From DATMNR01 sp963702765 (GTDB lineage: Bacteria > Chloroflexota > Ktedonobacteria > Ktedonobacterales > Ktedonobacteraceae): 64,000 nt of DNA. Position numbers and translations under genes: made by a program. The stretch is taken from assembly GCA_963702765.1 (NCBI GenBank), contig CAVPEB010000055.1, forward strand, positions 62,001 to 126,000. The letters run 5' to 3'. Of the stretch, positions 27,207-36,153 are shown in pieces. The notes under the pieces were generated by a model that did no database searches, had not been told where the DNA came from, and saw only the letters and a list, made by a program, of their open reading frames with translations. Position 1 is the first letter of the stretch; each line of letters opens with the position of its first letter.

Positions 27207-28085
27207 ATGGCTCTTGCAACAAAACCATCTTTACCAGCACAGCGGCGCATCTGGAAAGCGCCTACCACTAACGCCTGGTGGATTTGGCTCGTAGTCTCGC
27301 TTCTCCTCTATGGGAGTGTCTATGCTTTGTATCTTGTTGCTATCAAGACTCAACCATTCCCCGGGCCATTCAACGACCCATTGCGCAGTTTTGGCATTCT
27401 CTCTTTCCTACTGGTTCTTTCAACGGCCGCGTACTCGCTCCGTCGACGATTTGCGCGTGGGTTGCCAGGTATGGCTCGTGATTGGCTCTGGATGCATACA
27501 TGGCTAGGTATAGCAGCCTTATTGATCGCCTTCTTGCACGAGAATTACACACACATCCTGCATGACTATTGTCAGAATGCGAGTTGCCTTACCCAATCAT
27601 ACTGGGGAACAAGCGCGCTGCTGGCATTGTTTATCCTGGTTCTCAGTGGTATAGTCGGACGTCTGCTCGATTTCTGGCAGGCACGCGTCATTGCCAGGGA
27701 TGCCAGCACAAACGGCATTGGTATTGCCCGTGCTCTGGAAGAACACATCCTTGAATTGGAATATACTGTCGAGAGGCTAAGCGCAGGCAAATCTGAACAA
27801 TTCAAAGCATTTTGCTTGCAGGCACTCGAAGCAGCCAATGGATTACCTACCAATATGCCCATGCTTGAACCAGGTGAGCAGGCTGATTTTCAACGGGCGT
27901 ATGAGACATTAAAGACTCGCGCAAACCTGGAACACTCATTACAAAAGCAGAAACGCGCGCGCTCGATCATAAGCTCCTGGCGTTCGGTACATATTGTGCT
28001 GGCATGCCTGGCGCTGCTGATTATTCTTTTTCATGGCACGATGGAATTGCTGACAAATGTATTGCATATTATCAAACCTTTCTAA
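27207..28085 (+). CDS. His-rich membrane protein, putative haem-b anchor of the redox cluster
   Basis: A 292-aa protein with about five membrane helices (23-45, 58-76, 96-112, 133-151, 260-283). Histidines line the helices: H97, H111, H116 and H119 around WMHTWLGIAALLIAFLHE, and H262, H276 and H287 in the last helix, an arrangement seen in cytochrome-b-type membrane subunits. Residues 160-255 are a soluble, partly coiled-coil loop. AGGAGG precedes the ATG, 12 bp after the Fe-S gene, so they are probably translated together. I infer quinone or haem linkage for the Fe-S protein; no named family is recognised. Confidence 0.75.
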   Translation: MALATKPSLPAQRRIWKAPTTNAWWIWLVVSLLLYGSVYALYLVAIKTQPFPGPFNDPLRSFGILSFLLVLSTAAYSLRRRFARGLPGMARDWLWMHTWLGIAALLIAFLHENYTHILHDYCQNASCLTQSYWGTSALLALFILVLSGIVGRLLDFWQARVIARDASTNGIGIARALEEHILELEYTVERLSAGKSEQFKAFCLQALEAANGLPTNMPMLEPGEQADFQRAYETLKTRANLEHSLQKQKRARSIISSWRSVHIVLACLALLIILFHGTMELLTNVLHIIKPF

Positions 28086-28234
28086 AAATGGTAGTAACAA
28101 TTGTAGATAATCATGATATACTTCGGTTAAGAGTAATACTCTGGCTGCCTGGAATGCGCTAGAACCACTATTCAATAAGATTGGGCACTATGTCTTGATC
28201 AACATGAAGATAGAAGACAGAGGAGATTTGAACA

Positions 28235-29587
28235 ATGCAATGTCCACGCTGTAATGCGCAACTTGAAGATAATACCGTTTTTTGTGGCAACTGCGGAACA
28301 CAAATAACCCCACTCCAGGCGCAAGGAGCAACAGCTGCTTATAAAGCCGGTGAAGGTGAAGACGGCTTTGCAACAGTCATATCCACAAGACAAAGCTCCC
28401 AGACCCCAACGCCACAAACGCCCGCAAGAAATAATACGTATCGACCTGATACTCCTTATGGAAGCGATGGTGCTCCTACCATCCTTTCATCACCGCAACC
28501 GCCTAACCGCAAGAATAATTCATGGCGCATAGCATTCATTATAGTTTTGGTGCTGCTTGTTATAGGTGTTGGCACACTTGGTACCATTGCATTCATGAAA
28601 AACCGTACTTCTACGACAAACAACGGTTCCACGAATACTACGCTTGCGACGAATGCCAATGGAACGGTTAGCTTTAGCGATAGTCAGAATGGTTCTGGAC
28701 ATAGCAATGTAGTCACTATTAACGCGAGGGGGCTGACTACTCCTCCTGCTGGTTCACAATATAATGCGTGGATTGTCGATACCCAGAGCGAACGCTCAAC
28801 TGGACTTGGCACACTGATGCAGAACAAAGATGGAACATATACAGTCAAATCCACCAATAACCAAAACGTGCTTAGCCTGGGAAACAGGTTTGTAATTACG
28901 CTCGAACAAGGCGCTGTAAGCGTTCCAACAGGCCAGGTGGTGCTTTCGGCAAGTTTTCCGCCAAAAGCATTTGTACACATCAAGCATCTACTCGTCAGTT
29001 TTCCCAATACCCCCGGTAAGATTGGTTTGCTGGTAGGATTGGTTGACCAGGCACAGAAATTAAGCTCTGCTTCCCAGTTATTGCAAAGTGTCTCTGCAAG
29101 TCACAATAACTTTGCGATTCAGTGCGCAGCTCAGAGCATTATCGATATTGCCGAGGGTTCACAAGGCGCACATTACCAGCCACTTCCAAATCAGTGCGCC
29201 TTTATAAACATCGCAGAGGTAGGCGATGGATATGGCTTGCTGGGCACCGGCGGTTATATCGCGAATGGAGAAGCTCACGCATCGCTTGCTGCGACTCAAT
29301 CTGATACGACTACCACTATACGCGTACATGCCGGGCATGTAGCTATATGCCTGCAGAATATGAATGGTTGGATCAGCACTATAGATCACGATGCGCAAGA
29401 CCTGCTGCATAATCCTGGTGACGCTACAAAAGTACAAGAGATTGTAACCCTGGCGAATCACGCTTTTAACGGATTCGATGCCAACGGTGATGGTAGTATC
29501 GACCCGATCCCAGGTGAAGGAGGAGCTGTCACTGCATACTTCCATGGACAATTGATGGCAGTACTGGTACTTGCACCTGGATCATAA
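28235..29587 (+). CDS. Zinc-ribbon membrane protein with anti-sigma-like domain and EF-hand loop
   Basis: A 450-aa protein. A zinc ribbon opens it (C3, C6, C17, C20), then a low-complexity cytoplasmic stretch, one membrane helix at about 97-120 and an extracellular part. Residues about 145-235 (SQYNAWIVDTQSE ... PTGQVVLSASFPP) resemble the RskA-like anti-sigma C-terminal fold. After a helical region (HIKHLLVSFPNTPGK), an EF-hand-type calcium loop DANGDGSIDPIPGE lies at 415-428. AGAGGAG precedes ATG. It follows the haem-anchor gene by 149 bp and may be the outward-facing member of the cluster; function unknown. Confidence 0.75.
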   Translation: MQCPRCNAQLEDNTVFCGNCGTQITPLQAQGATAAYKAGEGEDGFATVISTRQSSQTPTPQTPARNNTYRPDTPYGSDGAPTILSSPQPPNRKNNSWRIAFIIVLVLLVIGVGTLGTIAFMKNRTSTTNNGSTNTTLATNANGTVSFSDSQNGSGHSNVVTINARGLTTPPAGSQYNAWIVDTQSERSTGLGTLMQNKDGTYTVKSTNNQNVLSLGNRFVITLEQGAVSVPTGQVVLSASFPPKAFVHIKHLLVSFPNTPGKIGLLVGLVDQAQKLSSASQLLQSVSASHNNFAIQCAAQSIIDIAEGSQGAHYQPLPNQCAFINIAEVGDGYGLLGTGGYIANGEAHASLAATQSDTTTTIRVHAGHVAICLQNMNGWISTIDHDAQDLLHNPGDATKVQEIVTLANHAFNGFDANGDGSIDPIPGEGGAVTAYFHGQLMAVLVLAPGS

Positions 29588-29628
29588 TGCGCAGATAGCC
29601 ATCAACAGGGATTTGGGAATGAGGAACT

Positions 29629-30597
29629 ATGTCCAACGAGCATAACACTACTCCATTCAAGGTTGCTGCCGTACAGGCCACACCTGTGTTTCTTGATCGT
29701 GAAGCAACGATTGACAAAGCATGCGAGTTGATTGCTAGTGCTGGTCGTGAAGGTGCACGGCTGATTGTCTTTCCAGAAGCGTTCATCCCATCCTATCCTG
29801 AGTGGGTATGGGGAATTCCTTCTGGCGAGCAAGGTTTACTCAACGAACTTTATGCAGAGTTGCTTACCAATGCAGTCACCATTCCCAGCGACGCGACTGA
29901 CAGGCTATGCAGGGCCGCAAAGCTTGCGAATGCCTACGTGGTGATGGGAATGAGCGAACGCAATGTCGAAGCGAGTGGCGCAAGCCTGTACAATACGATG
30001 TTATACATAGATACACAGGGGGAGATTTTAGGGAAACATCGAAAGCTGGTACCAACAGGCGGTGAACGCCTGGTCTGGGCGCAAGGCGATGGCAGCACGC
30101 TACAGGTCTACGAAACTCCTTTGGGAAAACTGGGTGGTCTAATTTGTTGGGAAAATTATATGCCACTGGCACGCTATGCTATGTATGCCTGGGGCACGCA
30201 AATCTATGTCGCTGCAACGTGGGATTGCGGTCAACCCTGGCTCTCAACGATACGGCATATTGCCAAAGAAGGCAGGGTATACGTGATTGGTTGTTGTATT
30301 GCTATGCGTAAAGACGATATCCCAGATCGTTACGCCATGAAGCAAAAATATTATGCTGACATGGATGAATGGATAAATGTTGGAGATAGCGCGATTGTGA
30401 GTCCCGAAGGACACTTTATTGCAGGGCCTGTACGCAAACAAGAAGAGATTCTCTATGCCGAGATTGACCCGCGCATGATGCAAGGTCCGAAGTGGATGCT
30501 TGATGTGGCCGGGCATTATGCGAGGCCAGATGTGTTCCAGTTGACGGTGCATACGGATGCGAGGCAGATGATCAGGGTGGAACATGATTCTCAATGA
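29629..30597 (+). CDS. Nitrilase
   Basis: A 322-aa carbon-nitrogen hydrolase of the true nitrilase branch. The catalytic triad is visible: E50 in FPEAFIPSYP, K139 in KHRKLVPT and C173 in GGLICWENYMPL. The FPEAF/SYPxW and CWENYMPLARYAMY signatures match aliphatic/aryl nitrilases (nitrile to acid plus ammonia) better than amidases or ureidopropionases. The substrate cannot be set. The last four bases overlap the next gene (ATGA), implying translational coupling. It starts 41 bp after the zinc-ribbon gene. Confidence 0.92.
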   Translation: MSNEHNTTPFKVAAVQATPVFLDREATIDKACELIASAGREGARLIVFPEAFIPSYPEWVWGIPSGEQGLLNELYAELLTNAVTIPSDATDRLCRAAKLANAYVVMGMSERNVEASGASLYNTMLYIDTQGEILGKHRKLVPTGGERLVWAQGDGSTLQVYETPLGKLGGLICWENYMPLARYAMYAWGTQIYVAATWDCGQPWLSTIRHIAKEGRVYVIGCCIAMRKDDIPDRYAMKQKYYADMDEWINVGDSAIVSPEGHFIAGPVRKQEEILYAEIDPRMMQGPKWMLDVAGHYARPDVFQLTVHTDARQMIRVEHDSQ

Positions 30598-30998
30598 CAA
30601 ACAATTATCTTCCATCACTGCATTGGGATCCAGATTTGCAAAAATGGATTCCTAAACACGGTTTCACAGTAGTGGAATTGCCTGCCGAAGTTGACCCGAA
30701 TGTGCTGCCAAAACCAGCTTATCGAATTGGCGAACGCGTGCGCTTCTCGTGGTATGGCACAACGCCATGGGAAGGTGAGATACGCGGAATACAGATAGCC
30801 GGTGGCGAATATGATCCTTACAATGAGGCGATAGAGTATACTATTCAACGGCGGTACTTACGCCCAAATTCGATGATCTATCTTATTCAGGCCCGTGGGC
30901 ATATTCGAATGGTAACTGCTCCTAAGATTCAGGGTATCTCGACTAATACGCATTTGAGTGCTATATGGGAACATGGATATGAAGAGTTTGAAGAATGA
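30594..30998 (+). CDS. Small protein translationally coupled to nitrilase, function unknown
   Basis: 134 aa, ATG overlapping the nitrilase stop as ATGA. It begins NYLPSLHWDPDLQKWIPKHG and carries a beta-rich segment, AYRIGERVRFSWYGTTPWEGEIRGI, like an SH3-type barrel, followed by EYTIQRRYL. That barrel style is reminiscent of nitrile hydratase beta subunits and their accessory proteins, but I see no confident homology. The coupling suggests a nitrilase partner or accessory (inference). Confidence 0.75.
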   Translation: MTNNYLPSLHWDPDLQKWIPKHGFTVVELPAEVDPNVLPKPAYRIGERVRFSWYGTTPWEGEIRGIQIAGGEYDPYNEAIEYTIQRRYLRPNSMIYLIQARGHIRMVTAPKIQGISTNTHLSAIWEHGYEEFEE

Positions 30999-31152
30999 GA
31001 TGTTGTTTACAGTGCCAGATCAGTCGTTCGTAGCGTAGGATTACTAATGCATGCATGGTTCATATGTAGATGAAGAATTTACTTATGTAGAGAGTACAAC
31101 GACATTGCAACTGCTTGAGTGAAAATGTGAGCGCCAGAAAGCTGCGAAAGAC

Positions 31153-34100
31153 ATGGTAATGCCTCTCAATAAGCCAGCCGTTTGCCCAGTAATGGTTGGT
31201 CGTGCAAGCGAGTTGATAGCCATACATCAAATTATTGAAAACACAAATAGCGGGCAAGGACAGGTGGTTCTTCTTAGTGGTGAAGCGGGGATTGGCAAAT
31301 CGCGCCTTGTTAAAGAAGCAAAAGCTTATGCTACAGACCTGAACTTTGTGTTGTGCAGGGAAATTGCTTTCCAATCTGACCTTTCCTGCCCTTATGCTCC
31401 TGTGCTTGATCTGTTGCGTACATTCTTCAATGCCCATGATCTCAAAGATATTTTGCAGTCCTCAAGCTCTGTAGCCAGTGAATTCATCAAACTTTTTCCT
31501 GAACTTGATAACGGACTACTGATATCAGTGTATTGTCAGAGGGCGATGCCACAACAGGAGAAACGCCGTCTGTTCGCAACCCTGGTACAATTCTTTATAT
31601 ACCAGGCAACTAAGCAACCTGTGTTACTCATTATTGAGGATCTGCATTGGGCCGACGATTCAAGTCTTGAATTCCTGCACTACCTATCACGTCGATGTAC
31701 TAACCTGCCAATGCTGATGATCTTTACCTATCGCGATGACGAAATTCACGCAAACCTTAGACACTGGCTTGCCCAAATTGAACGCGAGCGCCTAATTCAA
31801 GAACTGGCGCTAACAAGGTTCTCGCCGAACGATGTCGAGGCAATGCTGAACGCCATATTTCATAAAGCGAGTACTCTCAGACAACTCGATCTATTGATTC
31901 TCTTTATACGCTAACTGAAGGGAATCCTTTTTTCATAGAAGAAATCCTCAAATCTCTCATTTCAGGGGGCGGGCTTGTTTTCACCGATGGAAGATGGGTT
32001 GGCAGGCCAGCAAATGAGTTGCACATTCCTAGAAATATTCAGGATGCGGTACAACAGCGAATCGTACGTTTGAGTGAAGCTGCCAGAGATGTATTGACAA
32101 TAGCATCTGTAGCCGGACAACGCTTCGATTTCATATTACTGCAACAACTAACCAATCATGACGAACAGCATCTACTGGCATTGATGAAAGAGTTGATCGC
32201 TGCCCAACTCGTCATTGAAGAATCGGCGGAGCAGTTTGCTTTCCGTCATGCATTGACGAGGCAGGCTATTTATACCGATCTACTAGCTCGCGAACGTAGA
32301 GCACTACACAAAGCGATTGCTGAAACGATGGAGCATACTTACGCTACTACACTTGACGCTTATCTTGCAGTCCTGGCATATCATTTTTACAAAGCGGAGG
32401 TGTGGGACAAAGCCTATCAATTTGGACAACTTGCGGGAGAAAAAGCACAGGCTCTTTACTCGCCTCGCACAGCAATAGAACAGTATTCACAAGCATTGCA
32501 TGCTGCCCAACACCTGACAATATCACCACCATCAACTTTATATCGCAAGCGTGGGCAAGCGTATGAAACGTTAGGAGATTTTGAGCATGCACAGAGTGAT
32601 TTTAAACATGCTCTCGATGTTGCGCGGAACGTACACGATGGCATGGCAGAGTGGCAAAGTGTTGTTGATCTAGGCTTCCTCTGGTCAGAACGTGATTATG
32701 AACAAGCTGGAACCTACTACCACCAGGCAATTGAACTCGCGAGGATGCTCGATGACCCAAAATTAGAGGCTCATAGTCTCAACCGTATGGGTAACTGGCA
32801 TATGAATATTGAGCAGCCTTTGGAGGCATTGAGCTACCATCATAAAGCGTTGACCGTTTTCCAGGAGCTTCACGATCAGCACGGCATCGCTGAGACGTTC
32901 GATTTATTGGGAATGACCAGCTATCTCGGCGGTGACCTGGTACAGGGAACAGCTTATTACGAACAGGCCATCGCCCTCTTTCGCGAGCTAGATGATCGTA
33001 ATGGGCTGACTTCTAGCCTGGCAACATTGGCTCTTAGCGGACCTACTTACCAAACTGACACGATGGTTTCAGCAGCCAGTTTAGCAGAGGTGATTCAAGA
33101 TACTGAACAGGCTTTCAAAATTGCACGTGAAATTGATCAACGACCTGCTGAAGCCTATGCTCTTTTTCAGCTGGCGCTTTGCCTGGGTTCACAAGGAGAA
33201 TATGGACGAGCCCTGGAAACTGTGCAACAGAGCCTGAACATTGCTGAGGAGATCGAACATCGCCAATGGCAAACGGCAGCCCAAACAGTTCTTGGAGGAA
33301 TCTATAACGGTTTGCTTGCATACCCACAGGCATGTGAACACTTCGAGCAAGCGCTGACGCTTGCGCATGAGATTGGCTCGCTGTTCTGGACACGCATTGC
33401 GACAGGATATCTTGCATCTGCACTCATTTTGAAGGGTGACATAAGCCAGGCAGAACGGGTTCTTAGTGCAGCGCTCGACACTCAAACACCCACTCAAACG
33501 ATGGCACAACGGCTGATGTGGTGCGCACAAGTAGAACTCGCTCTTGCAAGGGGAAAACCTGAACTAGCATTAGAAATAACTGACCAGTTGATCGCATCAG
33601 ATGCAAATACATCTGAAGGACGAAATATTCTACGCGTGTCGAAATTGCGCGGCCAAGCCCTGTTAGCACTGCATCGGACTGCAGAGGCAAAAGTAGAGTT
33701 AGAAGCTGCAAAAGAAATTGCAGCTTCACTTGGGGCAAGTCCAATGTCCTGGCGCATCAGTGTGCTTCTAGGAAACTTCTACAAGGTACAGAGAGACCAT
33801 GACGAGGTAGAAAAGGCGTATTCTACCGCTCGAACGCTCATCGAGGAACTCGCCGCTACCTTGCCAGATGAAACGTTAAGAGACAATTTCTTGCATAAGG
33901 CCATGGCCTCGCTGCCTCATACACGCCCACTTTCACCTGCCAAAACCAGGAAGCAAGCCTTTGGTGGGTTGAGCGTACGAGAACGTGAGGTTGCTGTATT
34001 GATTGCTCAAGGCAAATCCAATCGTGAGATTGCGGATATACTGGTTTTGAGTGAACGTACCATTGAAAGCCATGTCAGCAGTATCTTGTTCAAACTGGAC

Positions 34101-34166
34101 TACAACTCTCGCACGCAGATTGCAACCTGGGCTATCGAAAAAGGGCTTACAAGAGAGAAAGCATAA
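31153..34166 (+). CDS. LuxR-family AAA/TPR transcriptional regulator, frame break near 31890
   Basis: About 1004 aa when read through. The first frame (31153-31914) has Walker A GEAGIGKS near residue 44 and Walker B LLIIEDLHWADD; the second frame resumes with LYTLTEGNPFFIEEIL, the expected next motif in this family, and runs through TPR repeats to a LuxR HTH (GLSVREREVAVLIAQGKS, RTIESHVSSIL). A single missing base near 31880-31895 explains the break. Read apart, the 253-aa and 715-aa pieces would each be incomplete. Ligand unknown. The ATG at 31159 is an alternative start. Confidence 0.82.
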
Positions 34167-34332
34167 GTCCTTCAGTGCTACTCACGCAAATATCCGTACT
34201 GCAACTTTCAAAATTTCCGTGTTTCCCACGATGGCAGTACACGTTCTTTCGGTTACACTTTGAGAGTCAACCAGACACCAGTTCTGTTGTTCATAAGTTA
34301 TTCAATGAACTCCAAAGAAAAGAGGAACGATC

Positions 34333-34695
34333 ATGGAAAAGATGCAAACAAAGAGTTTGAACACACCTGAGGAGATTAGAACCCTTCCCAAGACGACGGT
34401 CGAAGTAATCGACTTCGGCGAGGTGTCGCTCATGAAATTGACCTTCCAGCCTGGATGGCGATGGTCAGAGCATGTGAAACCAACGGCTGGTACAGACAGT
34501 TGCGAAGTGCCGCATTTCAACTACGGCATTTCTGGGCGACTGCATATACTCATGGATGATGGATCAGAAAGTGAAATAGGTCCTGGTGACGCACAGCTTC
34601 TCCCACCAGGGCACGATGCATGGGTCGTCGGAGATGAACCATATGTCGGTCTTGACTTCCAGGGTGGCCACCTTTACGCTAAGTCGTCCCTGTAA
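34333..34695 (+). CDS. Cupin-fold protein
   Basis: A 120-aa single-domain cupin. Motif 1 is degenerate (GWRWSEHVKP), followed by HFNYGISGRLHILMDDG and the second motif region SEIGPGDAQLLPPGHDAW. The metal ligands are only partly kept. AGAGGAACG precedes the ATG. First of four small genes (cupin, SnoaL, cupin, DinB) read in one direction with gaps of 24-101 bp, which may be one transcript; role unknown. Confidence 0.75.
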   Translation: MEKMQTKSLNTPEEIRTLPKTTVEVIDFGEVSLMKLTFQPGWRWSEHVKPTAGTDSCEVPHFNYGISGRLHILMDDGSESEIGPGDAQLLPPGHDAWVVGDEPYVGLDFQGGHLYAKSSL

Positions 34696-34776
34696 CTGGA
34701 TTGCCCAGGAAGTACTTGCAGTACTTCCCGGAGACTCACATGCGAATCAATCATATAGTTAAGAAAGGAATATATC

Positions 34777-35154
34777 ATGCAGGAAGTTGCACAGACAGAA
34801 TCCACTGTTGAGGTCATCAACCAGTTTAACGAAGCTTTCAATCGGCACGACGTTCCGGCTGTGATGGCTTTGATGACAGAGGACTGCATCTTTGATAACA
34901 CCTATCCAGCACCTGATGGCGAACGTTTTGAAGGGCAAGAGGCGGTTGGGCGTTTCTGGGAAGAGTTTTTTAGATCATCCCCAGATGCAAATTTCCAATC
35001 CGAGGAGATGTTCGCATTTGGAGACCGCTGCGTCATTCGCTGGTTGTATAATTGGACGAATGCCGATGGCAGCCGCAGTCACATACGTGGTGTAGATATC
35101 CTTCGTGTGCGAGACGGTAAGGTGGCTGAGAAATTGGCCTACGTCAAAGGTTAG
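34777..35154 (+). CDS. SnoaL-like / NTF2-fold protein
   Basis: A 125-aa nuclear-transport-factor-2-like protein. FNEAFNRHDVPAVMALMTED near the N-terminus and the later FAFGDRCVIRW and IRGVDILRVRDGKVAE strands are typical of the SnoaL/ketosteroid-isomerase-like superfamily. Substrate unknown. AAAGGAATATATC precedes the ATG. It sits between two cupin genes. Confidence 0.82.
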   Translation: MQEVAQTESTVEVINQFNEAFNRHDVPAVMALMTEDCIFDNTYPAPDGERFEGQEAVGRFWEEFFRSSPDANFQSEEMFAFGDRCVIRWLYNWTNADGSRSHIRGVDILRVRDGKVAEKLAYVKG

Positions 35155-35178
35155 TAAAGATAAAGCAGGAGCCAGCAA

Positions 35179-35571
35179 GTGCAAGAAGAGCAACGAGTCC
35201 GTGTTATCAAGCCACAGCAATTTGATGCAAATACTCCTCAAACGCCCGGGATGCAGCGTGTGGCAGCGGTTTCCAAACAATTAGCAGGCGCGCAAGGTCT
35301 TTGGGCAGGAGTCACGGTCGTTGCACCCAATGTCTCCAGTGGAGTACACCATCATGGTGAGACCGAGACAGTCATTTATGTCGTATCGGGGCACGCAAAA
35401 ATACGCTGGGGTGACAGGATGCAATTCGAGGAAAACGTTGAAGCAGGTGACTTCATCTATGTGCCCCCTTTTGCGCCACACCAGGAGATCAATCCATCGC
35501 CAGACACTCCTTCACAATGGGTTATCGTCCGTAATTCACAGGAACCGATAGTCGTTAACCTGGAACCGTAA
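35179..35571 (+). CDS. Cupin domain protein
   Basis: A 130-aa single cupin starting at GTG 35179, chosen because AGGAG lies eight bases upstream and there is no ATG in frame nearby. The metal motif is clear: GVHHHGETETVIYVVSG and GDFIYVPPFAPHQEIN, giving three His and a Glu. The 24-bp gap to the SnoaL gene suggests cotranscription. Metal and substrate unknown. Confidence 0.82.
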   Translation: MQEEQRVRVIKPQQFDANTPQTPGMQRVAAVSKQLAGAQGLWAGVTVVAPNVSSGVHHHGETETVIYVVSGHAKIRWGDRMQFEENVEAGDFIYVPPFAPHQEINPSPDTPSQWVIVRNSQEPIVVNLEP

Positions 35572-35672
35572 GATGTAGCATAGCAATGGTATGTATTCCA
35601 CATACTTTGGTTGATTCATGTGATGAGAACCAAAGACAACATTGTAACAGAGAGAAATGAAAGGTACATCAA

Positions 35673-36152
35673 ATGAACGCAAACGACATCCTGAAATATG
35701 GTCAGGGAACTGTACATCAAGCTATTGAAGGACTCCCCGAATCGGCATGGGATAAACCAGGAGCGTGCGGGGTATGGTCAATCAAGGATATTATCGCCCA
35801 CTTAACTTCTTATGAGCACGTGATGGTGGACGTGCTAAGCACAATTGTTGGTGGTAGCTCGACTCCCTACTTGAGCAAGTTTACTGACCCCGACATTAAC
35901 TTTAACGATTCCGAAGTTGCGGCGCGTAAAGGCAAAACGGTGAGAGAAGTGCTAGGCGAGTTTAACGATACGCACGAGCAGGTTATGTCGCTGGCGGCAC
36001 GCATTCCCGTGGAGACGTTCCGCCAAACTGGGACACTTCCCTGGTACGGTATGGAGTACGCGCTGGACGATTTCATTGTCTATACTCAATATGGACATAA
36101 ACGCGAGCACAGCGCGCAGATTGCTGCGTTTCGGGATCACCTGACAGCATAA
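35673..36152 (+). CDS. DinB-superfamily protein (maleylpyruvate isomerase-like)
   Basis: A 159-aa helical-bundle protein with the superfamily metal histidines: H43 in KDIIAHLTSYEH and the C-terminal pair in YGHKREHSAQI. The GVWSIKDIIAHLTSYE segment is characteristic of the DinB/MDMPI group of thiol-dependent enzymes. Activity unknown. Its stop lies one base from the stop of the convergent 647-aa gene, with no hairpin between them. Confidence 0.82.
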   Translation: MNANDILKYGQGTVHQAIEGLPESAWDKPGACGVWSIKDIIAHLTSYEHVMVDVLSTIVGGSSTPYLSKFTDPDINFNDSEVAARKGKTVREVLGEFNDTHEQVMSLAARIPVETFRQTGTLPWYGMEYALDDFIVYTQYGHKREHSAQIAAFRDHLTA

Positions 36153-36153
36153 T

